A stretch of 30,801 nt of DNA from Cymbomonas tetramitiformis (Eukaryota > Chlorophyta > Pyramimonadophyceae > Pyramimonadales > Pyramimonadaceae), in NCBI GenBank assembly GCA_001247695.2, contig LGRX02027696.1:1-30801 (forward strand), given 5' to 3'. A program made the position numbers and the translations under genes. The notes below the pieces were generated by a model. The model was not told where the DNA came from, did not search any database, and was given only the letters and a program-made list of their open reading frames with translations. This document shows positions 9,544 to 18,131 of this stretch, piece by piece. Each line of letters starts with the position of its first letter. Within the stretch, counting starts at the first letter, position 1.

Positions 9544-9662
9544 CCCCGGACATCTGGTATTCATTCTCATCGTGATTTCAAGCCCAATTTCACTGTCATC
9601 GTGCCAATCCCAGATTACCCCCGATGACACACATACAGACGCATAGGCATATCGGCTCACGC

Positions 9663-9714
9663 TGTGCCTCCGGGCACACCACCAGCATCGCAAAGCGATT
9701 GTAGGGCTGTGGTG
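9663..9714. other. Cluster of two hairpins
   Basis: A perfect 6-bp stem TGTGCC/GGCACA with a 4-base loop is followed at once by CACCACCAGC pairing with GCTGTGGTG (one bulged base). This encloses a second stem ATCGC/GCGAT with an AAA loop. It lies about 420 bases beyond the stop of the HNH ORF and could be a 3' structure of that element or a terminator-like fold. No known ribozyme core was recognised. Confidence 0.5.
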
Positions 9715-10133
9715 ACCGTTACGTGACTGCCATGTTGTTTAGTTCACGTAACCGGCGGTCATGTCGTTTGGGTCGCGCACGCACGCGCCGTGCGCCGCGT
9801 GTCGCGCGATTCTCCACCATCGTGGGATCGATCGCGTGATAGTGTATACATTCGATACCGCGACGTACCACAAATGAAGCTGCCCATCCGCGTCCATAGT
9901 ATAATTGAATACACAATTCATACTCGACTTCACGGTATAACTGAACGATGTGCTCGCAGCATAAATGCATGTGGCACTCATCAAGATCAGTCTGTATGGT
10001 CAAACCAAGCGTGTAGCGTGTTGCTTGTTGAGATTCAACTGCAATTCATATCGCGTATGCGATGGCTATGCATAATGTATATAGCAAAGACCCCGCCTCT
10101 ACTACGCTCAGATTTTATCAATGTAACAGCATT

Positions 10134-10763
10134 TTACTTGCGCCGCGCACGATATGCAGCGCGACGTGCAATGATGAAGCGCGTAGCGCGTGCCCGGCGT
10201 TTGTCCCGGGTATGTTGTGTGCGTTGAGACGCTGTGACGTCATTTGCTGCAGTATTGCCTAACGAGAGCCATCGACAATTTTCCGTGATGTAGTGCATGT
10301 TCGTGTCGATGCGATCTATGCAATACATCCTCATCAATATCTCGTCGGGCGCACCAGGCTTAACGCCGGCGAACAATGTCATCATATAATCTAATGCAAG
10401 CACGGAACATGGATCAATATTGGATTGGCCGAACGTAACAGGTGAGTAAACTCCTGTAAATGTTGGGTCGCACAAAATGGATGACGCGTATGCGCTCCGG
10501 AAATTATTTGTGCGGGACATGATGCCATAATAATTGGTGAATGCAGGATGTGATCGATTGCATGCGAGATATGATTGCGCACTGCGACCCCGTCTAGACA
10601 TGCACAATGGTGACTGGTCAATGATTGGGGTACGGTATTTGAGCAATATCGTGTGTAATTCGGTGCGGGTCTTTAACCATTCGCCGAATTGCTCAAGTTC
10701 CTGTCCTGATGTTATATGTCCACCGCTGCTTCTAAATAATGCTACCACTTTCTGGCATACCAT
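10134..10763 (-). CDS. HNH-family endonuclease-like protein
   Basis: The ORF has 209 codons with ATG at 10763. Residues about 72-100 (HPAFTNYYGIMSRTNN) match the start of the HNH family of the H-P-x-Y-x-x-W/Y-x-x-M-x-x-R type. Residues 149-165 (IDRIDTNMHYITENCRW) match its hallmark IDRIDNxGxYxxxNCRW. The last 40 residues are Arg-rich and may bind nucleic acid or be fortuitous. The expected Cys after MSR and the central Gly-Gly strand are poorly kept, so the nuclease may be degenerate. The frame is open upstream as far as the TAG at 10836-10838, so it may once have been joined to the preceding ORF. It is the last ORF of the RT cluster and could cut DNA for element insertion. Confidence 0.6.
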   Translation of the reverse strand: MVCQKVVALFRSSGGHITSGQELEQFGEWLKTRTELHTILLKYRTPIIDQSPLCMSRRGRSAQSYLACNRSHPAFTNYYGIMSRTNNFRSAYASSILCDPTFTGVYSPVTFGQSNIDPCSVLALDYMMTLFAGVKPGAPDEILMRMYCIDRIDTNMHYITENCRWLSLGNTAANDVTASQRTQHTRDKRRARATRFIIARRAAYRARRK

Positions 10764-10835
10764 GATCCTATCAAGGGTGGATAGAAGCCATGCCCTATTT
10801 GCTGTTGGACAGTGTGGTATAGTCGGCCGTGGTCC

Positions 10836-11354
10836 CTATGATCTAGACAAGACGGTTCCATCCACTGGAGGGATGTCCATACCAATATCACTAGGACGTG
10901 CTCTAGATGCTGCCATCATGTTCCACTTCTTGCATGCGTTCGGTATCTGTTCAAACGTATCATGCAAGAATGAGCCCGTAACCAACACTGTGCAATGACA
11001 TTCAATGAAATATGCATGTGTGGTAAACGCCTCAGGCTGTAGTCCGACGGAACGAAGCGATGGCATGTTATATGCTCTTTCAAATCGTCCAGCGAATACG
11101 TCGGTATCATGTATAAGATTGAGTTTGTATGCTTTCTCCATCGGTGGAGGTGGTGCAAACAATTGCAACAATTGCAATACAAGTGGATCCATGTGTCGTG
11201 ATGTCACGCCCGTTGCCATCGCAAAGGTGTGTGCAGGGTGTTGCGGTGGAACAATGTGTGAAACGGTGGAGCAATGCTGTGGTGGTGAGCATTGCAAAGG
11301 CAGGATGACAACATTACCGTCATCAGTGTCGTTCGGTTGAACATCAGCAACCAT
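10836..11354 (-). CDS. Unknown ORF in the RT-HNH cluster
   Basis: The ORF has 173 codons from the ATG at 11354, which overlaps the previous stop in ATGGTTGCTGA (11-base overlap). The frame is also open upstream to 11405. The first half is Thr/Pro/His-rich with Cys; a Pro run (FAPPPP) is followed by a more ordered region (YKLNLIHDTDVFAGRFERAY). No family is recognised. It ends at a TAG, after which the same frame continues open into the HNH ORF, so this may be the N-terminal part of one protein interrupted by a nonsense codon. Confidence 0.45.
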   Translation of the reverse strand: MVADVQPNDTDDGNVVILPLQCSPPQHCSTVSHIVPPQHPAHTFAMATGVTSRHMDPLVLQLLQLFAPPPPMEKAYKLNLIHDTDVFAGRFERAYNMPSLRSVGLQPEAFTTHAYFIECHCTVLVTGSFLHDTFEQIPNACKKWNMMAASRARPSDIGMDIPPVDGTVLSRS

Positions 11355-11781
11355 GGCCACTGTAGTGATCGCGGTGGCATGGCCTGTCGATATCGGTCGA
11401 CGCAACTAGCATCATCGTGGATGGTCTTGTGTAACCATATTGATCTGCATAATCATCAAATATGTGCCTGCCATCCGACTGATCCGGATAATGCAAGCTC
11501 ACATACAGGTTGGTGGCAGCCGGTGTTTGATACACCCGGTTCACTGTAAAAAGGAATTGTAAGTATCCCATGTCGCATGTCCATTCAGCGTCCTGATCAT
11601 TATGTTTTGTGTATGGCGCGTCGAGCGCAGCGATCAAGCCCGTAGGGCCACATATCGCGTATTGAAGGGTGCACAGACGGTCGTGTGCATCCTTCAGCTC
11701 CCTTTGCATGTTATGTTTGACAGCCGCAAGCTCGGCTTTCAGTTGAGCCTCTCGCAGCAAAGCATCATGCTTCTCTTGCAA
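11344..11781 (-). CDS. Coiled-coil ORF in the RT-HNH cluster
   Basis: The frame is open from about 11850 and no ATG occurs before residue ~25; the 5' boundary shown is a TTG codon. Residues 1-35, and the open stretch upstream, look like a coiled coil (LLREAQLKAELAAVKHNMQR). The rest (CDMGYLQFLFTVNRVYQTP) is not recognised. The missing start and the overlap with the preceding Cys-rich ORF suggest that it is reached by frameshifting, or that one base was lost between the two. Confidence 0.4.
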   Translation of the reverse strand: MQEKHDALLREAQLKAELAAVKHNMQRELKDAHDRLCTLQYAICGPTGLIAALDAPYTKHNDQDAEWTCDMGYLQFLFTVNRVYQTPAATNLYVSLHYPDQSDGRHIFDDYADQYGYTRPSTMMLVASTDIDRPCHRDHYSGHGC

Positions 11782-12334
11782 TATGGTAGCAAGTTCGTTC
11801 GCCGGAATCGCGTCCGTACGTAGCGCTGTTCGTCGGCATAGTGTTATTCACCGTCGTGAGAGCTGTATGATTCAAGAAGCAAAATACTTCCTTGCACGAT
11901 GAACCGTGGGAACACCGAGGGTAATCACCTCGGGGGCAGTGGTGTTCACGTGCCTTCCCATACATGTCAACACACATCCCTTCGGCGAGGGGGCATCCGG
12001 AAAGGAGCTGTGGTTGTAGATTCTCGTGCTTGCCGATGATAGCTTTTTTATATTCATCATTAGCCTCACATTCGGTTTTTATGCATGCCCTGCAGCATAA
12101 TGATGCCCCTGAGGGCAATCTGCAATCCTCGCGGTCTACGATCGCGCTAAGGTGCATTATCTTACCAATCCATGCGGCTTCGGGAGGTAGAGGCGCCCGG
12201 CGTGCTTCTTTCACTGAACGCATCAGCTCATTACGACTGGAGCCCGTGTTCTTACCACCCCCACCTTTTGGTGTGGAGTTATTCATCTGGCGCTTATTAT
12301 GTCCACGCCCTCCGTAGTTCATATTGTGTGGCAT
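11765..12334 (-). CDS. Basic, Cys-rich putative nucleic-acid-binding protein
   Basis: The ORF has 189 codons with ATG at 12334, just 12 bases after the RT stop and in the same frame. The N-terminus is Gly/Arg/Asn-rich (YGGRGHNKRQ, PKGGGGK). Two Cys clusters follow: CCRACIKTEC, and CPRGDYPRCSHGSSCKEVFC ending in FLNH, a CCCH-like spacing. The combination of a basic glycine-rich arm and zinc-finger-like clusters suggests RNA or DNA binding, as in ORF1/Gag-type proteins; this is inference. No close family was recognised. Confidence 0.5.
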   Translation of the reverse strand: MPHNMNYGGRGHNKRQMNNSTPKGGGGKNTGSSRNELMRSVKEARRAPLPPEAAWIGKIMHLSAIVDREDCRLPSGASLCCRACIKTECEANDEYKKAIIGKHENLQPQLLSGCPLAEGMCVDMYGKAREHHCPRGDYPRCSHGSSCKEVFCFLNHTALTTVNNTMPTNSATYGRDSGERTCYHIAREA

Positions 12335-12346
12335 CTGCGATCATGT

Positions 12347-13627
12347 TCACCGCACCCACTGATATACATATTCGAATGCTTCTATAATTAAATCGGCAGT
12401 CGCACGAAAGTGATTACGGCCATGTATCGCACATGCAAATTTACGTGTCAAGGCCATAAGAATACCGTGTTGGTAACCTTTGTGCCGTATGCAATATGTG
12501 TACAGGTCAGCAACATTTTGTAAGAAAAGTGTGAAATGGGTATTGATACGATACAAACGTACAAGTTCCCCGAAGAAGATATTATGAATCTGCTTTACAC
12601 ACGCATTAGATGCGCCATGTGGAAATTTATGGATATCGAACTGAAACGCAGTCCGTTTGTCATAGACAGTAATGTATACCTCACCGGTATGTTCGACATA
12701 TATATGCATGTCTAAAAAGTATGCTTGCGTTATAATGCCATCCTGGTCCGGCATCGTGACATGCACGAGCGTGACACCTGTGTGAGCTGGATATACGTCA
12801 CGATATATTTCAGCAAATTCCGGACAATTTATGACACAGAAGTCATCAGCATACCTCCATATCATGTGTTGAAATGGCGTATCTGGATTAGCTACGACAT
12901 ATGCCTTCTCTTGGTGATGAAGTGCCAAATTGGCTAAATGAGAGGAAGATGCACCCCCCATGGGAATGCCACATGTTTGTCTAAACGTGGCGTCACCTGC
13001 TTGCACGTGTATACTACGTAAAACATGTAGCACCATCGATATGATGTCATGTCGTGAATAGCAACCTATGTCTTTCATATATGCCTCATCAGCGTGATGG
13101 GTATGGTGCCAGAAAGCTTTATCACCGTCTGAATACTGATTCAGTCGAACCATGATGCATGATGCCCGTGTCACATGTAAATATGTGAATTGAACTTCCG
13201 AGGAAACAGCCTCAAAAATGAATTGTTGATGCAGGTTGTGAAACATGGAATCAACGTCAGAGGTGAATATGTCATTAATGGTGTCCGGTCGTGTAAGGAT
13301 AAATTCAAGTGAATTTTCAACAAGCCAATACTTTCTAATGTCAGTCAACGCAAATTCTTGTGCGTGAAAGTCACGTAATGTATCCAATATTAGTAGGCAC
13401 AAAGTAATCGCAAGAACACGGTGTATATTAGATAGCACACAGTCGTGCGCTGCGGCAATTGGGCGCGCTGCGATGGGTGACTTGTGCATCTTCGGTGCAA
13501 CGTAGAAATATGGAAGTTCCTTAGTATATGCGATTATATGCGTTGGTGAAAGCAAGTCGTGCGTTTGTGCTTGCAGTGCATCGATCAACAAGTCGGTTCG
13601 AACGTACATTATTGTCGGAACGTACAT
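12347..13627 (-). CDS. Penelope-like reverse transcriptase, probably 5'-truncated
   Basis: The ORF has 426 codons with ATG at 13627. PYFYVAPKMHKS (40-50) matches the L-P-K-x-H-K block typical of Penelope-like enzymes. Motif A is FTSDVDSMFHNL (121-132), motif B TCGIPMGGASSS (218-229), and motif C RYADDF with both Asp (258-263). Beyond it FLDMHI (304-309) and VYDKRTAFQFDI (321-332) match the C-terminal signature (FLDLxI...YDKRxxFxF) I recall in animal and algal Penelope-related RTs. All catalytic Asp are present. The N-terminus before PKMHK is only ~40 residues, shorter than full Penelope proteins. No GIY-YIG domain is seen; an HNH-like ORF follows downstream instead. It would make cDNA for a retroelement. 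Confidence 0.8.
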   Translation of the reverse strand: MYVPTIMYVRTDLLIDALQAQTHDLLSPTHIIAYTKELPYFYVAPKMHKSPIAARPIAAAHDCVLSNIHRVLAITLCLLILDTLRDFHAQEFALTDIRKYWLVENSLEFILTRPDTINDIFTSDVDSMFHNLHQQFIFEAVSSEVQFTYLHVTRASCIMVRLNQYSDGDKAFWHHTHHADEAYMKDIGCYSRHDIISMVLHVLRSIHVQAGDATFRQTCGIPMGGASSSHLANLALHHQEKAYVVANPDTPFQHMIWRYADDFCVINCPEFAEIYRDVYPAHTGVTLVHVTMPDQDGIITQAYFLDMHIYVEHTGEVYITVYDKRTAFQFDIHKFPHGASNACVKQIHNIFFGELVRLYRINTHFTLFLQNVADLYTYCIRHKGYQHGILMALTRKFACAIHGRNHFRATADLIIEAFEYVYQWVR

Positions 13628-13667
13628 TATACATATACGATCATTACTTATTGAACGTATATGTATA
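13628..13667. other. Hairpin directly before the RT start codon
   Basis: TATACATATACG at 13628-13639 is the perfect reverse complement of CGTATATGTATA at 13656-13667, with a 16-base loop. It abuts the ATG of the RT. It is flanked by a direct repeat GAACGTACATTAT (two copies, 13609-13631). It may be an element end or a regulatory fold. Confidence 0.55.
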
Positions 13668-13792
13668 CAACATCATACCGCGCCGCTGCAATAACGGTTA
13701 CGAATGTATCAATTTATGCTAACAGTGCCGCGAGATCATCTGCCGTCTACCGACCGTCTGCCGTGAGCTTTAATGAACATAAATCAATATGA

Positions 13793-13970
13793 GTGTTTGC
13801 AGATGCGGGCTCTCGCGCCAAAAACAAAAAGCTCACATCCGCAAACATCGACGCGCTGGTATTTACAGATGAGGGCAGGCGCAGACCCCGCACGCAGGCG
13901 CGGATGTATGCGGATGCGGGTACTGTCGACGGTGTTATTGGCGCGCTGATATTTGCGGGTGAGGGCGGTA
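13793..13970. repeat. Degenerate short repeats of the type TTTGCGGATGCGGG
   Basis: Variants at about 13797 (TTTGCAGATGCGGG), 13861 (TTTACAGATGAGGG), 13908 (TATGCGGATGCGGG) and 13951 (TTTGCGGGTGAGGG). Two are preceded by GCGCGCTG. The open frames here on both strands are probably a product of this composition. The stretch 13670-15465 otherwise holds no gene I can defend. Confidence 0.4.
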
Positions 13971-14120
13971 GCTAGTCGGATATTGACGTGAGATGCAGGC
14001 GCGATGGCATCCATAGCTTTCGTATCCGACGATGGCTGGTAAAAGGTTGGTGGTGTTTAGTGGATTATAAGGGCATGCATGCGCAGGCCAAGTTCGCAAA
14101 ATCGCGTGAGCAATGATCGA

Positions 14121-14255
14121 TTATGCATGAAGGCCGTGGCAATTCATGCAAATATTTCTGAGTTTATATGTCTTGTGCGGACGCTCGCATGTCGCGATGA
14201 TGCGATCTAGCGGGCGCACTTCTATGCATCGTCTGCATGTCGCACCGACGCGCAT
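14121..14255 (-). CDS. Small ORF with CxxC...CxxC pattern, doubtful
   Basis: There are 44 codons from the only usable ATG (14255); the frame begins just after a TAA at 14394-14396. It has CRRC near the N-terminus and CMNC near the C-terminus, a zinc-ribbon-like spacing similar to the small ORF at 25248-25430. It has no shared leader and no other support. Confidence 0.22.
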   Translation of the reverse strand: MRVGATCRRCIEVRPLDRIIATCERPHKTYKLRNICMNCHGLHA

Positions 14256-14768
14256 GGTGCAATTATGAAATATATCTGCCCATAAGTCGCTTCCTATATC
14301 GCAACTGTCGAGCGTGTATGTTGGGATGCATCCAACGGGATATCTGCCAAGATGACATGCGGATGGAAGACGATACACATTTAAATTGAGCAATTAGCAC
14401 TATCACGCGTGTATAAAATTTGTATCATGATAACCAAATAAATTGATAATCTACCATGTGCCGTTATATAACCAAATAAATATATACAAGCAAATGCGCA
14501 GATGGCATCGCGATATGCAAGTGTGGCAGTTGCGATACAGGAAGCGAGTTGCGAGCGTGTGCGTGTGCGAAGGGGTATACGGATCGCAGTGATTACTCGT
14601 GATTCGATACAATCTAAATAATAATCAGAAATCCCTAAGATGGGATGCTTCGCTGACAAGTGGCATTATCATTTTACACCTGTGTGATAGGATCAGATGC
14701 TATGCTACGGACAGTCGGACACAATCACAAATGTGCATTGGAATATCCGATATATATATGTATATAAA

Positions 14769-15050
14769 TTATTGATAATTAGGTATTACTGAATCCTCAT
14801 CTTGTGAATGTAAATACATTTGGTGCACCCAAGGTACGTAGTTATTACAGTCATTTTCGTATCTATACACGCATTTATACATTTGGTGCACCTGAGCAAA
14901 GTATTCCATTTTAATCCTAGATTGGGCGTAGAAATCTAGATAGTATTGTGAAAGAAGATGTGAATAATAACGACGTCGTTGAATAATCACAACTTGGAGA
15001 GTGTATACGCTTGCGGTTCTGATTGTGGGTTCGATTGGTCCATTATACAT
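14769..15050 (-). CDS. Hypothetical 93-codon ORF, doubtful
   Basis: ATG at 15050. It is rich in Tyr and Gln, with a repeated VHQMY coded by two copies of ACATTTGGTGCACC (about 14817 and 14878). The repetition could be an accidental short duplication. Not recognised. Confidence 0.2.
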   Translation of the reverse strand: MYNGPIEPTIRTASVYTLQVVIIQRRRYYSHLLSQYYLDFYAQSRIKMEYFAQVHQMYKCVYRYENDCNNYVPWVHQMYLHSQDEDSVIPNYQ

Positions 15051-15465
15051 TCGTATTCGACTGGTGACGTATAACGAGTCTGACGATCTTCATTGGTCAA
15101 CCTAGGCGTTCTGGCGGTTATGGCATGGATCTTATCGATAAGTATGGCTATATGTATGATTTCGTTGGGTTTGGGATTGTTGCAGTGCTGGCTAAATGCA
15201 TATCTCTGAGGGAAATATGGTGGCAGCGCGATCAAGTATATATCGGTCATATTTGTTCCCGGCATACATTTGATACTGCATCCTACTAAAAGATAGTTCG
15301 AAGAAGTGGCACAATGAGCGTGCGACCTTCATCTGAGTGAGCGCGTTGCAATACGACTGTTTACTAACGCGTGGCGCGTTGGGAGCCATATATATCGTAA
15401 CATATTTTTTTCCATTTTTGTGCACGTTATCCCCTCGCTGGAGTTAGCGACTATCAATATATCAT

Positions 15466-16149
15466 ATGGACGATATTCTCTCCGAGTTGTGTTCTCTGGA
15501 CGGTGGGATGGGTGAGGGCGGGTGCTGGACTTACTGCATCTTGCCGAACTTAAATGCGTCCGCCGATCGTCAACTCTTGCGGCAGACGTGCCGTGGCATG
15601 CGTACCGCACTCGCCGACTCAGCTAAAATGCCAATACATATCAGCAAGGTACTCATAAGCGTGCCCCTCGCAGAATGGGCGTTCAAGGCCATCGAATATT
15701 CGAATGACCTGCAGGCATATCGCGTCTTCAGACAAAAAGCGTGTAATCGAGCGGCTGGTGGAGGGCAACTCGAGGTGTTGAAGTGGGCGCGCGAGCATGG
15801 CTGCCCGTGGGACGCCGATACATGTCGCCGTGCGGCGCAGGGTGGGCATCTGGAGGTGCTGCATTGGGCGTGCGAGCATGGCTGCCCATGGGACGCCAAT
15901 ACCTGTCGTGGTGCGGCACAGGGTGGGCATCTGGAGGTGCTGCAGTGGGCGCGCGAGCATGGCTGCCCGTGGAACGCCAATACATGTCGCTTCGCGGCGG
16001 AAGGTGGGCATCTGGAGGTGCTGCAATGGGCGCGCGAGCACGGCTGCCCGTGGGACGCCCGTACATGTAGTGGTGCGGCGGAAGGTGGGCATGCGGAGGT
16101 GCTGCAGTGGGCGCGAGCACGGTCGTCCGTGGAACGCCGATACATGTAG
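15466..16149 (+). CDS. Ankyrin-repeat protein, possibly with N-terminal F-box-like segment
   Basis: The ORF has 227 codons with ATG at 15466. A TATA-like CATATATATCG lies about 80 bases upstream. Residues ~27-50 (LPNLNASADRQLLRQTCRGM) weakly resemble an F-box. From residue ~92 come ankyrin-like 27-residue units of the form GGHLEVLQWAREHGCPWDAD-TC: four good copies and a fifth broken one. Such units are common in giant viruses and in algal genomes, where F-box/ankyrin proteins are thought to bring targets to ubiquitin ligases. The frame ends at 16149 because a dinucleotide is missing in the fifth unit (near 16113), while the repeats continue in other frames to 17240. The intact part could still make a short protein. 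Confidence 0.65.
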   Translation: MDDILSELCSLDGGMGEGGCWTYCILPNLNASADRQLLRQTCRGMRTALADSAKMPIHISKVLISVPLAEWAFKAIEYSNDLQAYRVFRQKACNRAAGGGQLEVLKWAREHGCPWDADTCRRAAQGGHLEVLHWACEHGCPWDANTCRGAAQGGHLEVLQWAREHGCPWNANTCRFAAEGGHLEVLQWAREHGCPWDARTCSGAAEGGHAEVLQWARARSSVERRYM

Positions 16150-17240
16150 TCGTGCAGCGGCGGCGGTGGGCATCTGGAGGTGCTGCATTGGGCGCGCGAG
16201 CACGGTTGCCCGTGGAACGCCGATGCATGTCGCTTCGCGGCGGAAGGTGGGCATCTGGAGGTGCTGCAGTGGGCGCGCGAGCATGGCTGTCCGTGGATCG
16301 CCGATACATGTCGCTTCGCGGCAAAGGTGGGCATCTGGGGGTGCTGCAGTGGGCGCGCGAGCACGGCTGCCCGTGGAACGCCGATACATGTTGGTTTGCG
16401 GCGTACGGTGGGCATCTGGAGGTGCTGCAGTGGGCGCGCGAGCATGGCTGCCCGTGGGACGCCGACACATGTAGTGGTGTGGCGCAGGGTGGGCATCTGC
16501 AGGTGCTGCAGTGGGCGCGCGAGCACGGCTGTCCGTGGAACGCCGATACATGTCGCTTTGCGGCGGAAGGTGGGCACCTGGAGGTGCTGCAGTGGGCGCA
16601 CGAGCACGGCTGTCCAGTGGGTGCTCGATACATGTAGTGGTGCGAGGTGGGCATCTGGAGGTGCTGCAATGGGCGCGCGAGCATGGCTGCCCGTGGAACG
16701 CCCGTACATGTAGTGGTGCGGCGCTGAATGGGCATCTGGAGGTGCTGCAATGGGCGCGCGAGCACGGCTGCCCGTGGGACACCCGTACATGTAGTGGTGC
16801 GGTGGAAGGTGGACATCTGGAGGTGCTGCAGTGGGCGCGCGAGCACGGCTGCCCGTGGAACGCCCGTACATGTAGTGGTGCGGCGCTGGGTGGGCGCATG
16901 GGGAGGTGCTGCAGTGGGCGCACGAAACGCCTTCTCCGTGAGACACCGATAAATGTAGCAGTGCGGCGCTGGGTGGAGCATCTGGAGGGTGCTGCAGCGG
17001 GCGCACGAGCATGGCTGCCCGTGGGACGCCGATACATGTAGTGGTGCGGCGCAGGGTGGGCATCTGGAGGTGCTGCAGTGGGCGCGCAAGCATGGCTGCC
17101 TGTGGAACCGCGGCTTAACATGTCGCTTTGCGGCGGAATTTGGGCATCTGGAGATGGTGCAGTGGGCGCGAAGCACGGCTGTTCGTGAGACGCCTACATA
17201 CACATGTCGCGATGCGGCGCTGGGTGGGCATCACGAGGTA
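15742..17240 (+). repeat. Tandem array of about 81-bp ankyrin-coding units
   Basis: About 18-19 units with the core GTGGGCATCTGGAGGTGCTG and GAGCA-GGCTGCCCGTGG. Unit-to-unit identity is high, which points to recent tandem duplication or gene conversion. The array also leaves three long open frames on the minus strand, which are by-products. Confidence 0.85.
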
Positions 17241-17294
17241 TATCAGTATGATTATTACGTGCTTGCCGAGTTCACGAAGAGCATCGCCACGTAG
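16150..17294 (+). pseudogene. Frameshifted continuation of the ankyrin-repeat gene
   Basis: The same 27-residue units continue but jump between all three forward frames. Good repeats occur in one frame about 16180-16325, in another 16330-16612, in the third 16640-16890, and again in the second from 16989 to the stop at 17294 (end ...LAEFTKSIAT). Clear indels against the consensus unit lie near 16160, 16325, 16612, 16640, 16892, 16921, 16985, 17110 and 17170. With such similar units, either the array expanded recently and then decayed, or the assembly of the repeat has errors. Confidence 0.7.
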
Positions 17295-17693
17295 AAATGG
17301 CGTATAGCATTCGCCCCCGGCGTTGTTGTTTTGTTATCAATCGATCGGTTTTAGCATAGCAGATTAACAATCACTATTAACCAATATTTCCTTCCGCGAT
17401 TTCTTTTTACCGGTTTGTATTGTTTGTTAGCAAGTGAAATCGGCAAGATATACATCATTAGCTCAAATATTATATATTCACAAGGCGATTATATATGCCC
17501 GGATATCTCCGAGAAATGACTTTTCGGTTCCACGTGCGCGTGTCGACACGCGCACATATTATATATGTGACATTAATTGTTTATACAGGACGTGAATCAA
17601 AATCACGATTCGGCCGACATAACTAACGCGGACAACAAAGACGGCGCGATCGAATATTCGACATACACATCCGTGTTTCCAAGTCATTTAACC
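17295..17693. other. Non-coding spacer
   Basis: AT-rich sequence without a usable ORF. It contains the 22-bp palindrome at 17534-17555. Confidence 0.6.
17534..17555. other. Perfect 22-bp palindrome
   Basis: The half-site is GTGCGCGTGTC followed by its exact reverse complement, with no spacer. It could be a protein-binding site or a cruciform-prone element. It lies between the ankyrin gene and the repeat array. Confidence 0.7.
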
Positions 17694-18090
17694 TCTGCTC
17701 CTTATGATTTGGAACCTGGCCAAATTACCTACCTTTGACCTTTATAATCTTCACCCAAACCAAATTACCTTACCTTACCTTACCTACCTTTGACCTTTAT
17801 AATCTTCAACCAAACCAAATTACCTTACCTACCTCGACCTTTATAATCTTCACCCAAACCAAATACCTCTGACCTTTATCGTCTTGGCACCAAGTAAATT
17901 ACCTTACCTACTTCTGACCTTTATAATCTTCACCCAAACCAAATTACCTACCTCTGACCTTTATAATCTTCACCCAAACCAAATTACCTTACTACCTTTG
18001 ACCTTTATAATCTTGGCACCAAGTAAATTACCTTACTACCTCTGACCTTTATAATCTTCACCCAAACCAAATTACCTTACCTTACCTTAG
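17694..18090. repeat. Minisatellite of 40-50 bp units
   Basis: About nine units of the form CCTCTGACCTTTATAATCTT, CACCCAAACCAAA, TTACCTTA. Two variants carry GGCACCAAGTAAA in place of CACCCAAACCAAA, and the number of TTACC pentamers differs. Single or partial units recur between later cassette copies (21745, 22121, 24319 and 24679), so the minisatellite seems to be part of the amplified cassette. Confidence 0.9.
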
Positions 18091-18095
18091 TCAAT

Positions 18096-18131
<36 letters not shown>

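Noticed and set aside
9719..10227. Overlapping short frames on both strands after the HNH ORF
   Set aside because: No ATG at the long minus-strand frames, no recognisable motif, and two minus-strand frames compete equally.
15570..17203. Three minus-strand open frames of 490-507 codons across the ankyrin array
   Set aside because: All three frames are open because the roughly 81-base unit has no stop on that strand. The products are low-complexity Cys/Arg/Pro/His repeats, while the plus strand codes recognisable ankyrin units.
17694..18090. CRISPR-like direct repeats
   Set aside because: Units are contiguous variants with no unique spacers of constant length, and the setting is eukaryotic. 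It is a minisatellite.
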